Of a stretch of 44,925 nucleotides of DNA, positions 8,348-16,423 are shown piece by piece. This DNA comes from Geomonas ferrireducens (lineage in GTDB: Bacteria > Desulfobacterota > Desulfuromonadia > Geobacterales > Geobacteraceae), in contig NZ_SSYA01000005.1 in the NCBI RefSeq assembly GCF_004917065.1, positions 1-44,925 of the forward strand. The letters run 5' to 3'. The first letter of the stretch is position 1; each line of letters begins with the position of its first letter. The notes beneath the pieces were generated by a model, which saw only the letters and a program-made list of their open reading frames with translations, had not been told where the DNA came from and made no database searches. The position numbers were made by a program, and so were the translations under genes.

Positions 8348-9262
8348 ATGGCGAAGAAGAAAATCAAGCTGCTTGTGATCGGCGGCCCGACCGGTTCGGG
8401 GAAGAGCGATCTGGCCCTTAGGCTCGCGGAGGAGATCGGCGCCGAGATCGTCAACGCCGACTCGATGCAGGTCTACCGGGGCATGAACATCGGCACAGCG
8501 AAGCCTAGCCCCGAGGAACTCGCCCGCGTGCCGCACCACCTGATCGACATCGTGTCGCCGGACCAGGACTTCACCGCGTCGGAGTTTCGGTGTGCGGCTA
8601 CCGCAGCCATCGAGGGCATCGACCGGCGCGGCAAGAAGGCGATCGTCGTCGGGGGGACAGGTCTTTACCTGCGTGCCCTCTTGGAGGGGCTGCTCGACTC
8701 CCCGACCGGCGACCCGGAGCTGCGCCGTCAGTTCGACGATGTCCCGGGGGAGGAACTGCACCGTCGCCTGCTGCTCGCAGACCCGGAGACCGCGGCCCGG
8801 CTGCACCCAAACGACCGGGTCCGCCTGATCCGCGCCCTCGAGGTCTACCTCCAGACCGGTCGCCCCATCTCGGCGTTTCGTGCCGAGCACGGCTTTTCCG
8901 GCGCTTACTTCGATACCTTCAAGGCGGCCATATCAGTGGAGCGCCAGGAGCTGTACCGCCGCCTCGAGCTCAGGGTGGAGCGGATGATAGCGGCCGGGCT
9001 CGTGGACGAGGTGAAAGGTCTGCTCGCCTCAGGGTATCGCCGCGACATGAAGGCCATGCGCTCCATAGGCTACAAGGAGATCTGCGCACATCTGGATGGA
9101 GAAATAACGCTGGATGAAGCAGTTACGCTGATAAAGAGGGACACACGGCGTTACGCGAAGCGTCAGATGACATGGTTCGGCAGGGAAAATGAAATTTATT
9201 GGCTTGAATATCCTACAGGTTTTGCTAGTATCCTTGGTCATGTGATTGAATTTTTTGGGTAA
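8348..9262 (+). CDS. miaA: tRNA dimethylallyltransferase MiaA
   Basis: This enzyme transfers a dimethylallyl group to N6 of adenosine-37 in tRNAs that read codons starting with U. The 304-residue protein shows the P-loop GGPTGSGKSD at the N terminus, the DSMQVYRGMNIGTAKP signature, and the conserved VGGTGLYLRALLEG and KRDTRRYAKRQMTWF segments. I prefer ATG 8348, ten bases after a GGAG. GTG 8339 is an in-frame alternative but has almost no spacing to that site. It follows mutL by 15 bases, and hfq follows it by 12, the classic mutL-miaA-hfq order. Confidence 0.97.
   Translation: MAKKKIKLLVIGGPTGSGKSDLALRLAEEIGAEIVNADSMQVYRGMNIGTAKPSPEELARVPHHLIDIVSPDQDFTASEFRCAATAAIEGIDRRGKKAIVVGGTGLYLRALLEGLLDSPTGDPELRRQFDDVPGEELHRRLLLADPETAARLHPNDRVRLIRALEVYLQTGRPISAFRAEHGFSGAYFDTFKAAISVERQELYRRLELRVERMIAAGLVDEVKGLLASGYRRDMKAMRSIGYKEICAHLDGEITLDEAVTLIKRDTRRYAKRQMTWFGRENEIYWLEYPTGFASILGHVIEFFG
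9204..9231 (+). promoter_or_regulatory. internal promoter for hfq inside miaA
   Basis: TTGAAT (9204-9209) and TAGTAT (9226-9231) with 16-bp spacing lie in the last codons of miaA, in DNA distinctly AT-richer than the rest of that gene and about 45 bases ahead of hfq. Promoters at the end of miaA also drive hfq in enterobacteria. This one is a prediction. Confidence 0.5.
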
Positions 9263-9274
9263 AGGAGCGGAATC

Positions 9275-9499
9275 ATGCCGAAAACGCCTTTTAACATTCA
9301 GGACCAGTACCTCAACCAGTCCCGCAAGGAGCGTGTAAAGGTCCTGGTGCAGCTCATGTCCGGCGAAAAGCTGGAAGGGCATATCAAATCCTTCGACAAC
9401 TTCTCCGTGTTGATGGAAGTGCACGGTGATATCCTCATCTACAAGCACGCGATCTGCAGCATCACCTCGGTAGACGGTGTATTCCGTCTGCACCAGTAG
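9275..9499 (+). CDS. hfq: RNA chaperone Hfq
   Basis: A 74-residue Sm-like protein forming a hexameric ring that pairs small RNAs with mRNAs. The Sm1 motif (VLVQLMSGEKLEGHIKSFD) and the Sm2 hallmark YKHAI are intact, as is the N-terminal NIQDQYLNQ segment that contributes Gln8 of the proximal face. There is almost no C-terminal tail, so it is a short-form Hfq. An AAAGGAG site precedes ATG. A terminator lies about 95 bases downstream. Confidence 0.98.
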   Translation: MPKTPFNIQDQYLNQSRKERVKVLVQLMSGEKLEGHIKSFDNFSVLMEVHGDILIYKHAICSITSVDGVFRLHQ

Positions 9500-9593
9500 T
9501 TCAATAACCAGGGAAAAGCCACAGCAGAACCATTCGGCGCGGACCGAGATCCATCGGTGCGTCCCTTCAGGTTCACCTAAGTCCTATCCCCAG

Positions 9594-9618
9594 CCGGCCC
9601 GTGAGGGCCGGTTCGTTT
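9594..9618 (+). terminator. Rho-independent terminator after hfq
   Basis: CCGGCCC (9594-9600) pairs with GGGCCGG (9605-9611) around a GTGA loop, followed by TTCGTTTTTT. The rest of the gap up to 9766 shows no further gene. Confidence 0.85.
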
Positions 9619-9766
9619 TTTATCTGTTGCCAAAAACCTCCTTCTCCTCCTATCATTAAACCTGCATGCGCGCCGCCTGCTCGGCACCGCGCCGACAGAG
9701 CGGCAGTTTCCGCAGCCGGAAATACCTGCGTCTGCTGCAAGGCATGCACATTACAGGAGGGACCCC

Positions 9767-11065
9767 ATGTCAGGGCTTACCATAGACCGGATCATACCGG
9801 GAAGCATAGCGGAGGAGCTGGAGCTCCAGCCCGGTGACCGGCTCATCGCGGTGAACGGTCACCAACTGCGCGATGTCATCGACTACAATTTTTACGCCTC
9901 GGACGACGAGCTCGAGCTGCAGGTTGAGAAGGCGGACGGGGAGCTCTGGGAGCTCGAGGTTGAACGCGAGGAGGGGGAGCCTCTGGGGCTCTCGTTCCAG
10001 GCGCCCGCTCCGGCGCGCTGCGGCAACAACTGCGTGTTCTGCTTCGTGCACCAGCTCCCACGCGGGCTGCGCGGTCCTCTCTACGTGAAGGATGAGGATT
10101 ACCGCCTCTCCTTTCTTTACGGCAACTACGTCACCATGGCGAACATCGGGCGGGCCGAGCTGGAGCGGATCAAGGAGCAACGCCTTTCGCCGCTTTACAT
10201 CTCGGTGCATGCGACGGAACCGGCGCTGCGGGAGAAGCTCCTCGGCAAGAGCGGCATCCTTTCCATCCTCGACGTGATACGCGAGCTCGCCGAGGCGCGC
10301 ATCACCATGCATACCCAAGTGGTACTCTGCCCCGGTTGGAACGATGGCGACGTCTTCGCGAAGACCGTCGAGGACTTGGCGGCGCTGCACCCGTGGGTGT
10401 CGTCGCTTGCCGTCGTTCCGGTCGGTCTCACCGAGCACCGCCATAACCTCCCCCCCTTGGCGCCGGTTACCAAGGAGTTCGCCGCCGCCTTTGTGGGTGA
10501 GTGGTTCCCGCAGTCGCAGCTCCTTGAGAAGCGTCTCGGTGCACCGTTTCTCTTCCTGGCCGATGAATTCTACATAAAGGGGGAGGTCCCTTTCCCGGAC
10601 GTGGCGAGCTACGGCGACCTGCCGCAGTTGGAGAATGGCGTCGGGATGATACCGCTTTTCCTCTCCGAGGCCGATCAGGTGCTGCAGGAGGCCGAAAAGC
10701 TGAAGTCGGGACGCTTTACCGTGGTGACCGGCGAATCCCCTTACCGCTTCCTCTCTGAGTTCCTGGAGCGCCTCTCCGGCGCCACGGGGGTCGCCATGCA
10801 TCCGGTACCGGTACGAAACCGGCTCTTTGGCCCAACCGTCACCGTGACCGGTCTTGTGTGCGGCGCCGACGTGGTGGCGGCCCTGCAGGGGGTGGATCTT
10901 GGCGACGCGGTACTCGTGCCGGACGTGATGCTAAAAGAAGGGGAGGGGGTCTTTCTGGACGACCTTAGTCTGCATGACGTTGAGCAGCAGCTGGGTGCCC
11001 CGGTCCAGGTCGTGGAGTCGACCCCTTACGGGATCTACGACGCACTGGTGGAGCGGCTTGGGTAG
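9767..11065 (+). CDS. DUF512 family protein: PDZ-like plus radical SAM
   Basis: A 432-residue protein with an N-terminal PDZ-like domain (about 1-65, starting IIPGSIAEELELQPGDRL), a Cys-rich radical SAM region and a C-terminal DUF512 domain. The cluster cysteines are Cys85, Cys89 and Cys92 in CGNNCVFCF, the CX3CX2C pattern of radical SAM enzymes. The family is conserved in anaerobes; its substrate is not established to my knowledge. It has a good ribosome-binding site (AGGAGGG) and stands alone between two terminators. Confidence 0.9.
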   Translation: MSGLTIDRIIPGSIAEELELQPGDRLIAVNGHQLRDVIDYNFYASDDELELQVEKADGELWELEVEREEGEPLGLSFQAPAPARCGNNCVFCFVHQLPRGLRGPLYVKDEDYRLSFLYGNYVTMANIGRAELERIKEQRLSPLYISVHATEPALREKLLGKSGILSILDVIRELAEARITMHTQVVLCPGWNDGDVFAKTVEDLAALHPWVSSLAVVPVGLTEHRHNLPPLAPVTKEFAAAFVGEWFPQSQLLEKRLGAPFLFLADEFYIKGEVPFPDVASYGDLPQLENGVGMIPLFLSEADQVLQEAEKLKSGRFTVVTGESPYRFLSEFLERLSGATGVAMHPVPVRNRLFGPTVTVTGLVCGADVVAALQGVDLGDAVLVPDVMLKEGEGVFLDDLSLHDVEQQLGAPVQVVESTPYGIYDALVERLG

Positions 11066-11093
11066 GTAACGAGGGGCGGTGGCAGGATAATAA

Positions 11094-11128
11094 AAAAGCC
11101 GGAGGGGATCGATTCCCTTCCGGCTTTT
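11094..11128. terminator. bidirectional terminator between convergent genes
   Basis: A stem of about 15 bp (AAAAGCCGGA... with ...TCCGGCTTTT) around a TCGAT loop. A-runs on one side and T-runs on the other make it usable from both directions. It separates the DUF512 gene from the convergent DRTGG-domain gene. Confidence 0.9.
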
Positions 11129-11148
11129 CTCTTTTGGACTGCTTTTTA

Positions 11149-12243
11149 CTAGCGGGCCATCGCGTCGATCGCCTCGAAGTCGAAGACGCTTTCGGCAGTG
11201 GACTGGATCAGGCTGATCTTCTCCACGTCGTCCGCGGTCATCTTCGAGACGTGCTCGGTCAGGGTGAGGAAGGCGTCGGCCGTGTTCTGCGAGGTGCGCA
11301 GGTACGGGATGTTGCTGTCATCCAGGATCTTCTGGGTGATGGCGGATACCGGAGCGGAGCCCGGGATCACCATACCCGCCAGCTTGTGCCGGTAGGCCGG
11401 GATGTTGTACAGCGCCGACGCGGTGACGATGAGCTCGTCGCGCGAACTGGTGGTGATGAGGAGCGTCGAGTCCTGCAGGGTGTCGATGACACGCTGCGAC
11501 GAGGCGGCGCCCAACTGGATGTGGTTGATGATCCGGTTCTTCCCTTCCTGGTCCCCCTGCAGTGGCAGCTTCAGAAGCTTCGAGAGGTCGAGGAGGGTCG
11601 GGTTCGCCAGGGTGCGGGAGTAATCGAAGGCACCGGCCACACGTTGCTGACGGCTTTCGAAGAAGGACCGCAGGAACCCGAGCGTCTCCTCGCGCTTGGC
11701 GGCAAGAAGCTTGTTCACGAGGACCAGCTTCACGTCGGCACCCTGCTGCTGGAACAGGGAAAGGTTCAACTGCACCGAATCGATGACGCAGCCGATGCCG
11801 CCCGCGCCGACCATGATCACCGGCGCGTCGAGTGTCCTCGCCACCTGGGCGTTGTTGATGCCAACCACGGAGCCCACGCCGCCGTGTCCGGACCCCTCGA
11901 TGATGAGGAAATCGTTCTTCGCCTCGAGCTCGCGGCACGCCTTTTTGATCGCCTCAAGCGGCGCTTCGGGCGCGATCTCGCCGGAGAGGTACTTCTTCGT
12001 GTACCCCTTGCCGACAACGACCGGCGACATGAGCTTGCGGTCGGCCTCCAGGCCGTAGACGGAGGCGATGAGTGCGGCGTCCATGTCCATCTCGACGCCG
12101 TCGAGCATGAATACCTTCGGGCCGATCGGCTTTATGAAGCCTACGCGGGCGTACTTCTTTTTCGCGAGGTGCAGCAGCGAAAGACTTATCGTCGTCTTCC
12201 CTACATGCTGCCCGGTCGCGGCTATGAAAATCTTCTTGCACAT
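11149..12243 (-). CDS. BioD/Pta-like P-loop ATPase with DRTGG domain
   Basis: A 364-residue cytosolic protein. The N-terminal half is a dethiobiotin-synthetase-like P-loop NTPase: Walker A GQHVGKTT near residues 10-18, and the IIEGSGHGGVGSVVGINNAQVA loop. The C-terminal half resembles the DRTGG domain found in the regulatory N-terminal region of long phosphotransacetylases. The catalytic acyltransferase domain of Pta is absent, so it is not Pta itself. A regulatory or ligand-sensing ATPase is plausible. It is monocistronic, with the upstream intergenic region shared with the divergent amino-acid importer. Confidence 0.8.
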   Translation of the reverse strand: MCKKIFIAATGQHVGKTTISLSLLHLAKKKYARVGFIKPIGPKVFMLDGVEMDMDAALIASVYGLEADRKLMSPVVVGKGYTKKYLSGEIAPEAPLEAIKKACRELEAKNDFLIIEGSGHGGVGSVVGINNAQVARTLDAPVIMVGAGGIGCVIDSVQLNLSLFQQQGADVKLVLVNKLLAAKREETLGFLRSFFESRQQRVAGAFDYSRTLANPTLLDLSKLLKLPLQGDQEGKNRIINHIQLGAASSQRVIDTLQDSTLLITTSSRDELIVTASALYNIPAYRHKLAGMVIPGSAPVSAITQKILDDSNIPYLRTSQNTADAFLTLTEHVSKMTADDVEKISLIQSTAESVFDFEAIDAMAR

Positions 12244-12390
12244 CAGGTTGTAGCCTCTTTGCTGTCCTCTCGGACGTAGTTCAGCTATTCACCCGGATTA
12301 TACTGGTTTGGCAAATTGGGGGCAACATGGTATACGGTACCGCCTCGCCTCTCTTTGCACGCCCTCCCGTTCCATCGCTCTGTCAGGCCC

Positions 12391-12410
12391 GGAGCGTCTT
12401 CAGACGCTCC
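12391..12410. other. hairpin in the divergent intergenic region
   Basis: GGAGCGTC and GACGCTCC form a perfect 8-bp inverted repeat with a TTCA spacer. It lies about 18 bases upstream of the predicted importer promoter and about 150 bases from the divergent ATPase gene. It could be an operator or a transcript hairpin. The rest of 12244-12541 holds no gene I can support. Confidence 0.5.
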
Positions 12411-12427
12411 CGCTTCCCGTTATCTTC

Positions 12428-12456
12428 TTGACGGTTCAGCGAGATTCTGCAATAAT
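12428..12456 (+). promoter_or_regulatory. promoter of the amino-acid ABC importer operon
   Basis: TTGACG (12428-12433) and AATAAT (12451-12456) with 17-bp spacing, about 85 bases upstream of the substrate-binding protein start. Confidence 0.5.
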
Positions 12457-12541
12457 CCGCCGGTCCAAACGCCTGTTTGTTTACATCAAATTTTTCTAAG
12501 CTTCACCATCACCGACTACAGCAAAGAAAAGGAGCGTAAAC

Positions 12542-13336
12542 GTGAAAAAGATCTGGGTTATCCTGTCGTCTCTGCTCGTCCTTGCCTGCGCCGTCTCGGC
12601 CTTCGCCGGCGACGGGTCCTTCAAAAGGGTGAAAAGCGCCGGTGCCATGACCATCGGGCTCGATGACGCGTTTCCCCCCATGGGCTACCGTAACGACAAG
12701 GGGCAGTTGGTGGGCTTCGACATCGATGCCGCCGAGGAAGTGGGCAAGCGTCTGGGCATCAAGATCAACTGGCAGCCGACCGCATGGGACGGCGTCATCC
12801 ACGCTCTCAACTCCAAAAAATTCGACTGCATCTGGAACGGCATGACCATCACCGATGAGCGCAAGAAAGAGGTCGCCTTCACCAAGCCGTACAAGATGGA
12901 CGGCCAGGTAGCCGTGATCCGCTTCGCCGACAAGAAGCACAAGAAACTTGCCGACCTGAAGGGCGCCAAAGTGGGCGTTCAGAAAGGTTCCTCCGCCGTC
13001 GAGGCGGTCAAGAAGCTTCCCGCTGCGGCAGGCGAGGTGCGCGAGTACGAGGACAACCCGAAAGCGCTGCTCGATCTCGAGTCCAACCGTCTCGACACCG
13101 TCATCATCGACGATGCGACCGGCCGCGACTTCATCGCCAAGCGCCCTGGCAAGTTCCGCATCCTGCCGGGCAACATCACCAAGGAGCCGTTCGGCGTCGC
13201 CTTCCGCAAGGAAGATGTCGAGCTGCGCGAAGCCGTTCAGAAGACCCTCGACAAGATGGTCAAGGACGGCACCATGGCGAAGATCTCCAAGAAGTGGTTC
13301 GGTGAGGACATCACCAACCCCAAGAAGTGGAAATAG
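12542..13336 (+). CDS. polar amino-acid ABC transporter, periplasmic substrate-binding protein
   Basis: A 264-residue type II periplasmic binding protein (SBP family 3). A signal peptide spans about 1-22 (ending SAFA). The fold signature GLDDAFPPMGYRNDKGQLVGFDIDAA is clear, with the ligand-gripping region IWNGMTITDERKKEVAFTKPY and a C-terminal lobe ending in KKWFGEDIT. The Asp of GFDID, which binds the substrate amino group, and the Arg of DERK are typical of amino-acid binders. The exact ligand cannot be told. It starts at GTG 12542 after an AAGGAGC site. It is the first gene of a three-gene importer operon. Confidence 0.93.
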   Translation: MKKIWVILSSLLVLACAVSAFAGDGSFKRVKSAGAMTIGLDDAFPPMGYRNDKGQLVGFDIDAAEEVGKRLGIKINWQPTAWDGVIHALNSKKFDCIWNGMTITDERKKEVAFTKPYKMDGQVAVIRFADKKHKKLADLKGAKVGVQKGSSAVEAVKKLPAAAGEVREYEDNPKALLDLESNRLDTVIIDDATGRDFIAKRPGKFRILPGNITKEPFGVAFRKEDVELREAVQKTLDKMVKDGTMAKISKKWFGEDITNPKKWK

Positions 13337-13345
13337 TCAACCGTT

Positions 13346-13372
13346 TTCCCCTCCCCCTCGCGGGGAGGGGGA
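13346..13372 (+). other. intercistronic GC hairpin
   Basis: CCCCTCCCC (13348-13356) and GGGGAGGGG (13362-13370) form a perfect 9-bp stem with a CTCGC loop, flanked by weaker pairs. No T-run follows. It lies between the binding-protein gene and the permease gene, the position where REP-like hairpins protect the abundant binding-protein message in other importers. Confidence 0.65.
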
Positions 13373-13399
13373 GAGTCACAAGTCCAGTCAGGTGTGCCG

Positions 13400-14419
13400 A
13401 TGAAATTTTTTAACGGCAGGATTGCCAAAAGGTCGATCCTGCTTTTTTCGTGCGTGCTGCTCTTCGCAGCCTCCATCTGTTTTGCCAAGGATTACGACCA
13501 GCTTTTCACCGAAGCCAACGACGCGATGGCCCAGGGGGATCTCTCCGCCGCCATCAAAATCCTGAAAAAGGTGGAGTTCGAGAAGGGGGACGAAAGCGGT
13601 GCCTTCGTCAGGAGCAGGATGCAGATCGCGCGCCTGCAGTTCGCCCTCAAGGACATGAACGCCGCCAGCGCCGCCGCCAAGGAGGTGCTCGCCGTATACC
13701 CCGACAACAGCGAGGCGCTCAATTTCATGGCCTCGGTGCAACAGGAGCAAAAGCCCCGGTACAAGGTGTTCATCGAGGACTGCCTCCGCTTCCTGCCGCA
13801 GCTGTTGAAGGGAGCCGTGATGACGATCACCCTGGTGGTCTGCATCATCCTGATCTCTCCCGTCGGCGGTCTCCTCATCGCGCTCGGGCGCATCAGCACT
13901 TTCAAGCCGGTCTCCGGTATCTGCTGGTTCTTCATCTGGCTCTTCCGCGGCACCCCGCTTCTTCTGCAGCTCTTCTTCATCTACTACGGCCTTCCGTCCC
14001 TCGGCATCACCTTCAAGCCGTTCACCGCAGCCATCCTGGGCCTCGGGCTTAACTACTCCGCATACCTTGGCGAGATCATCCGCGGCGGCATCCAGAGCAT
14101 CGAGCACGGGCAGATGGAGGCAGCGAAGGCGATCGGCATGAGTTACTGGCAGGCGATGCGCCGGGTGATCATCCCGCAGACCTACAAGCGGCTCATGCCT
14201 CCCATCGGCAACGAGTTCATAGCGCTCATCAAGGACACCGCCCTCGTCTCCACCATCGCCATGGTCGAGCTGATGCGCTCCGCGGACCAGATGTTCAACG
14301 CCTACTTCAACGTGACCGCGTTGATCCTGGCGGCGCTCATCTACCTGCTCTTCACCACCATCTTCACCTTCATCTTCGAAAAGATCGAGATTCGGGCCGG
14401 CATCTATGAAAATCGCTAA
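13400..14419 (+). CDS. amino-acid ABC transporter permease with N-terminal periplasmic helical-repeat domain
   Basis: A 339-residue inner-membrane permease of the HisM/GlnP group with an unusual front end. Residues about 1-25 form a signal sequence or first membrane helix (ending CFAK). About 28-115 is a soluble TPR-like helical-repeat region (two or more repeats of the type ALKDMNAASAAAKEVLAVYPDN). About 125-335 is the usual permease domain with five or so helices and the EAA loop (EAAKAIGMSYWQAMRRVIIPQ) that contacts the ATPase. Ordinary homologues lack the repeat domain and are about 220 residues. ATG 13400 is preferred over GTG 13394 because AGGTG lies five bases upstream. The gene overlaps the ATPase gene by 14 bases. 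Confidence 0.9.
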   Translation: MKFFNGRIAKRSILLFSCVLLFAASICFAKDYDQLFTEANDAMAQGDLSAAIKILKKVEFEKGDESGAFVRSRMQIARLQFALKDMNAASAAAKEVLAVYPDNSEALNFMASVQQEQKPRYKVFIEDCLRFLPQLLKGAVMTITLVVCIILISPVGGLLIALGRISTFKPVSGICWFFIWLFRGTPLLLQLFFIYYGLPSLGITFKPFTAAILGLGLNYSAYLGEIIRGGIQSIEHGQMEAAKAIGMSYWQAMRRVIIPQTYKRLMPPIGNEFIALIKDTALVSTIAMVELMRSADQMFNAYFNVTALILAALIYLLFTTIFTFIFEKIEIRAGIYENR

Positions 14420-15185
14420 CCAACCGTTGTTAAGCCTCAAGGGGATCACCAAGCAGTTCGGCTCGCTCACCGCCGTGAACGGCGTCGACCTGGACGTCTG
14501 CCCGGGGGAGATCGTGGTCATCATCGGCCCCTCCGGTTCCGGGAAATCGACCCTTTTGCGCTCGATCAACTTCCTCGAGGAGATCGAGGAGGGGACCATC
14601 CTCTTCGAGGGGCAAGAAATCGGTTACGTGACCAGCAAGCACGGGCGCCGTCACCTGGACGCGCCGCACAAGATATGCGCGCTGCGCTCCGAGATCGGCA
14701 TGGTGTTCCAACACTTCAACCTCTTCCCGCACATGACCGTCCTCGGCAACGTAATGGAAGGACCGCTCACCGTGCAGAAGAAGAGCCCGCAGGAGGCGCG
14801 CGCGATCGCGCTCGACATGCTGGCCAAGGTCGGCCTCTCCGACAAGCGCGACGTTTACCCGGCGACCCTTTCGGGCGGCCAGAAACAGCGCGTCGCCATC
14901 GCCCGGGCGCTTGCCATGAGACCTAAGCTGATGCTCTTCGACGAGCCGACCTCCGCGCTCGACCCGGAGCTGATCGGCGAGGTGTTCGATACCATCCGCG
15001 ACCTCGGCAAGGAAGGGATGACCATGATCATCGTCACGCACCAGATGGGGTTCGCCAAGGAGATGGCGGACCGGGTCATCTTCATGGAGAAGGGCTCCTT
15101 CGTAGCCCAGGGTACCCCCGAGGACTTCTTCGCCAACCAGATGGAACACGACCGCATCAAGTCCTTCCTGAACCGCATCCTCTAA
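14406..15185 (+). CDS. amino-acid ABC transporter ATP-binding protein
   Basis: The 259-residue cytoplasmic ATPase of the importer. Walker A GPSGSGKST, the Q-loop VFQHFNLFPH, the signature LSGGQKQRVAIARA, Walker B LMLFDEPTSALD and the switch His (IIVTHQM) are all present, as in GlnQ/HisP. The gene starts inside the permease gene, indicating coupled translation. An insertion of about 12 residues after GYVTSKHGRR is slightly longer than in GlnQ. A terminator follows within ten bases, so the operon is exactly three genes. Confidence 0.96.
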   Translation: MKIANQPLLSLKGITKQFGSLTAVNGVDLDVCPGEIVVIIGPSGSGKSTLLRSINFLEEIEEGTILFEGQEIGYVTSKHGRRHLDAPHKICALRSEIGMVFQHFNLFPHMTVLGNVMEGPLTVQKKSPQEARAIALDMLAKVGLSDKRDVYPATLSGGQKQRVAIARALAMRPKLMLFDEPTSALDPELIGEVFDTIRDLGKEGMTMIIVTHQMGFAKEMADRVIFMEKGSFVAQGTPEDFFANQMEHDRIKSFLNRIL

Positions 15186-15190
15186 AAAGC

Positions 15191-15217
15191 CGGCGGCAGC
15201 GACCCTGCCGCCGTTTT
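15191..15217 (+). terminator. terminator of the importer operon
   Basis: CGGCGGCAG (15191-15199) pairs with CTGCCGCCG (15205-15213), loop CGACC, followed by TTTT. Confidence 0.85.
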
Positions 15218-15374
15218 CCGCCTATCCCCACTCCCTCCTTCCGTTCGACAACCCCCTGCCGCGTGCTACAATCTTCCCGTTGTCGCCTGGCCTATTATTA
15301 ATGCACCGAAGCAGTGCGTCACATGGGGACCTGGCTACGTGCTCTTTCACGGACAGCCGGGAAAGGGGGAGAAC

Positions 15375-16103
15375 ATGATTAGAGCGGAAGAGGTTGTCGG
15401 AACCATCCGTGCCGCCTTGGAGAGGGAAGCACGGGTGAACCTGCACGGGCACCCCATCGAGCTTGCTTTTGCCGACGGCGTGGTCACCATCTCGGGCGAA
15501 GTTGGTGGGATCGCCGCGAAGAAGCTCGCCCTCGAGATCGCCGCGCGTCCCGCGCCGGTCAACGGCATCGTGGACCGGTTGCGCGTCGAGCCCTCCGAGC
15601 CGATGGAGGACGGTGCCATTAGGGACCACGTTTGCAACGCGCTTTCCAGCGAGCCGGCCTTCATGCAGTACGCCGTCCAGGCGGTGGTGAAGCAGGAACT
15701 GGAGGAGGTGCGCGGCACCGCGCAAAGAGGGCTCGAGCGTGTCATCGAGGTTGAGGTCGCTGACGGTGTCGTCGTCCTGAACGGCAGGGCCGAGAGCGTG
15801 TCGCACAAGCGCCTCGCCGGCGTGCTCGCCTGGTGGGTCCCCGGCTCCAGGGACGTGGTGAACGGGATCGAGGTCTGGTCCGACACCGAGGAAAACGACG
15901 AGGAGCTGGTCGACCTGATCAGGATCGTCTTGGAGAAGGATCCCCTGGTGAACGCCTCGCAAATCACGGTACGGAGCAAGGAAGGGGTCGTGACCCTCGA
16001 GGGAACGGTGCCTACGCCGAACAACAGGAGGGCCGCCGAGTCGGACGTCTGGTACGTGCTCGGCGTGAACGAGGTGGTGAACCACCTGGTGGTAACCGGG
16101 TGA
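15375..16103 (+). CDS. protein with three BON domains
   Basis: A 242-residue soluble protein without a signal peptide, made of three successive BON modules (roughly 3-70, 80-165 and 172-240). Each shows the pattern of a helix, a strand pair around DGVVTISG / DGVVVLNG / EGVVTLEG, and a closing V-N-x-V/I (VNGIVDRL, VNGIEVW, VNHLVV). BON domains usually bind membranes or lipids and occur in OsmY-like stress proteins, but those are exported, whereas this one seems cytoplasmic. The middle module carries an extra insertion. ATG 15375 is chosen for its GGGGGAG site. It overlaps the next gene by four bases (GTGA). Confidence 0.85.
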   Translation: MIRAEEVVGTIRAALEREARVNLHGHPIELAFADGVVTISGEVGGIAAKKLALEIAARPAPVNGIVDRLRVEPSEPMEDGAIRDHVCNALSSEPAFMQYAVQAVVKQELEEVRGTAQRGLERVIEVEVADGVVVLNGRAESVSHKRLAGVLAWWVPGSRDVVNGIEVWSDTEENDEELVDLIRIVLEKDPLVNASQITVRSKEGVVTLEGTVPTPNNRRAAESDVWYVLGVNEVVNHLVVTG

Positions 16104-16423
16104 AGGAGCGACCGAAACAGCCCTTCGTCCCGGTGCGGCGCTACGAGACGGTGCGCCGGGAGCTGGTTGCGCTGCTACGGGGGGAGACGCTCACCGCGAA
16201 GGAGCTCTCCGGTGCGGTGGGGATATCCGAGAAGGAGGTGCTGGAGCACCTCGAACATATAAAAGCCGCACTCCATGGCAAGCTGGTGGTAACCCCGTCC
16301 CGCTGCCTGGAGTGCGGTTTTTCCTTTCAGAAAAGGGAGCGTGTGAAAAAGCCGGGGCGCTGCCCGGTCTGTCGTAGCGAACGTATCGTGGACCCCGCCT
16401 TTACCGTCGAGGCGGGGGGTTAA
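16100..16423 (+). CDS. HTH/zinc-ribbon transcriptional regulator (COG3357-like)
   Basis: A 107-residue protein. The N-terminal winged-helix-like region (about 12-60, with LTAKELSGAVGISEKEVLEHLEHI as the helix-turn-helix, here described over two halves) is joined to a zinc ribbon with CxxC pairs: CLECGFSF and CPVCRS. This is the organisation of the small predicted regulators in COG3357. It starts at GTG 16100, overlapping the stop of the BON gene, so the two are coupled. Its stop overlaps that of the convergent archease gene. The target genes are unknown. Confidence 0.82.
   Translation: MKERPKQPFVPVRRYETVRRELVALLRGETLTAKELSGAVGISEKEVLEHLEHIKAALHGKLVVTPSRCLECGFSFQKRERVKKPGRCPVCRSERIVDPAFTVEAGG

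Noticed and set aside
15833..16099. N-terminal extension of the HTH/zinc-ribbon frame
   Set aside because: This part is the BON gene read in another frame (Arg/Gly-rich); GTG 16100 gives the family-length protein and the usual four-base coupling.
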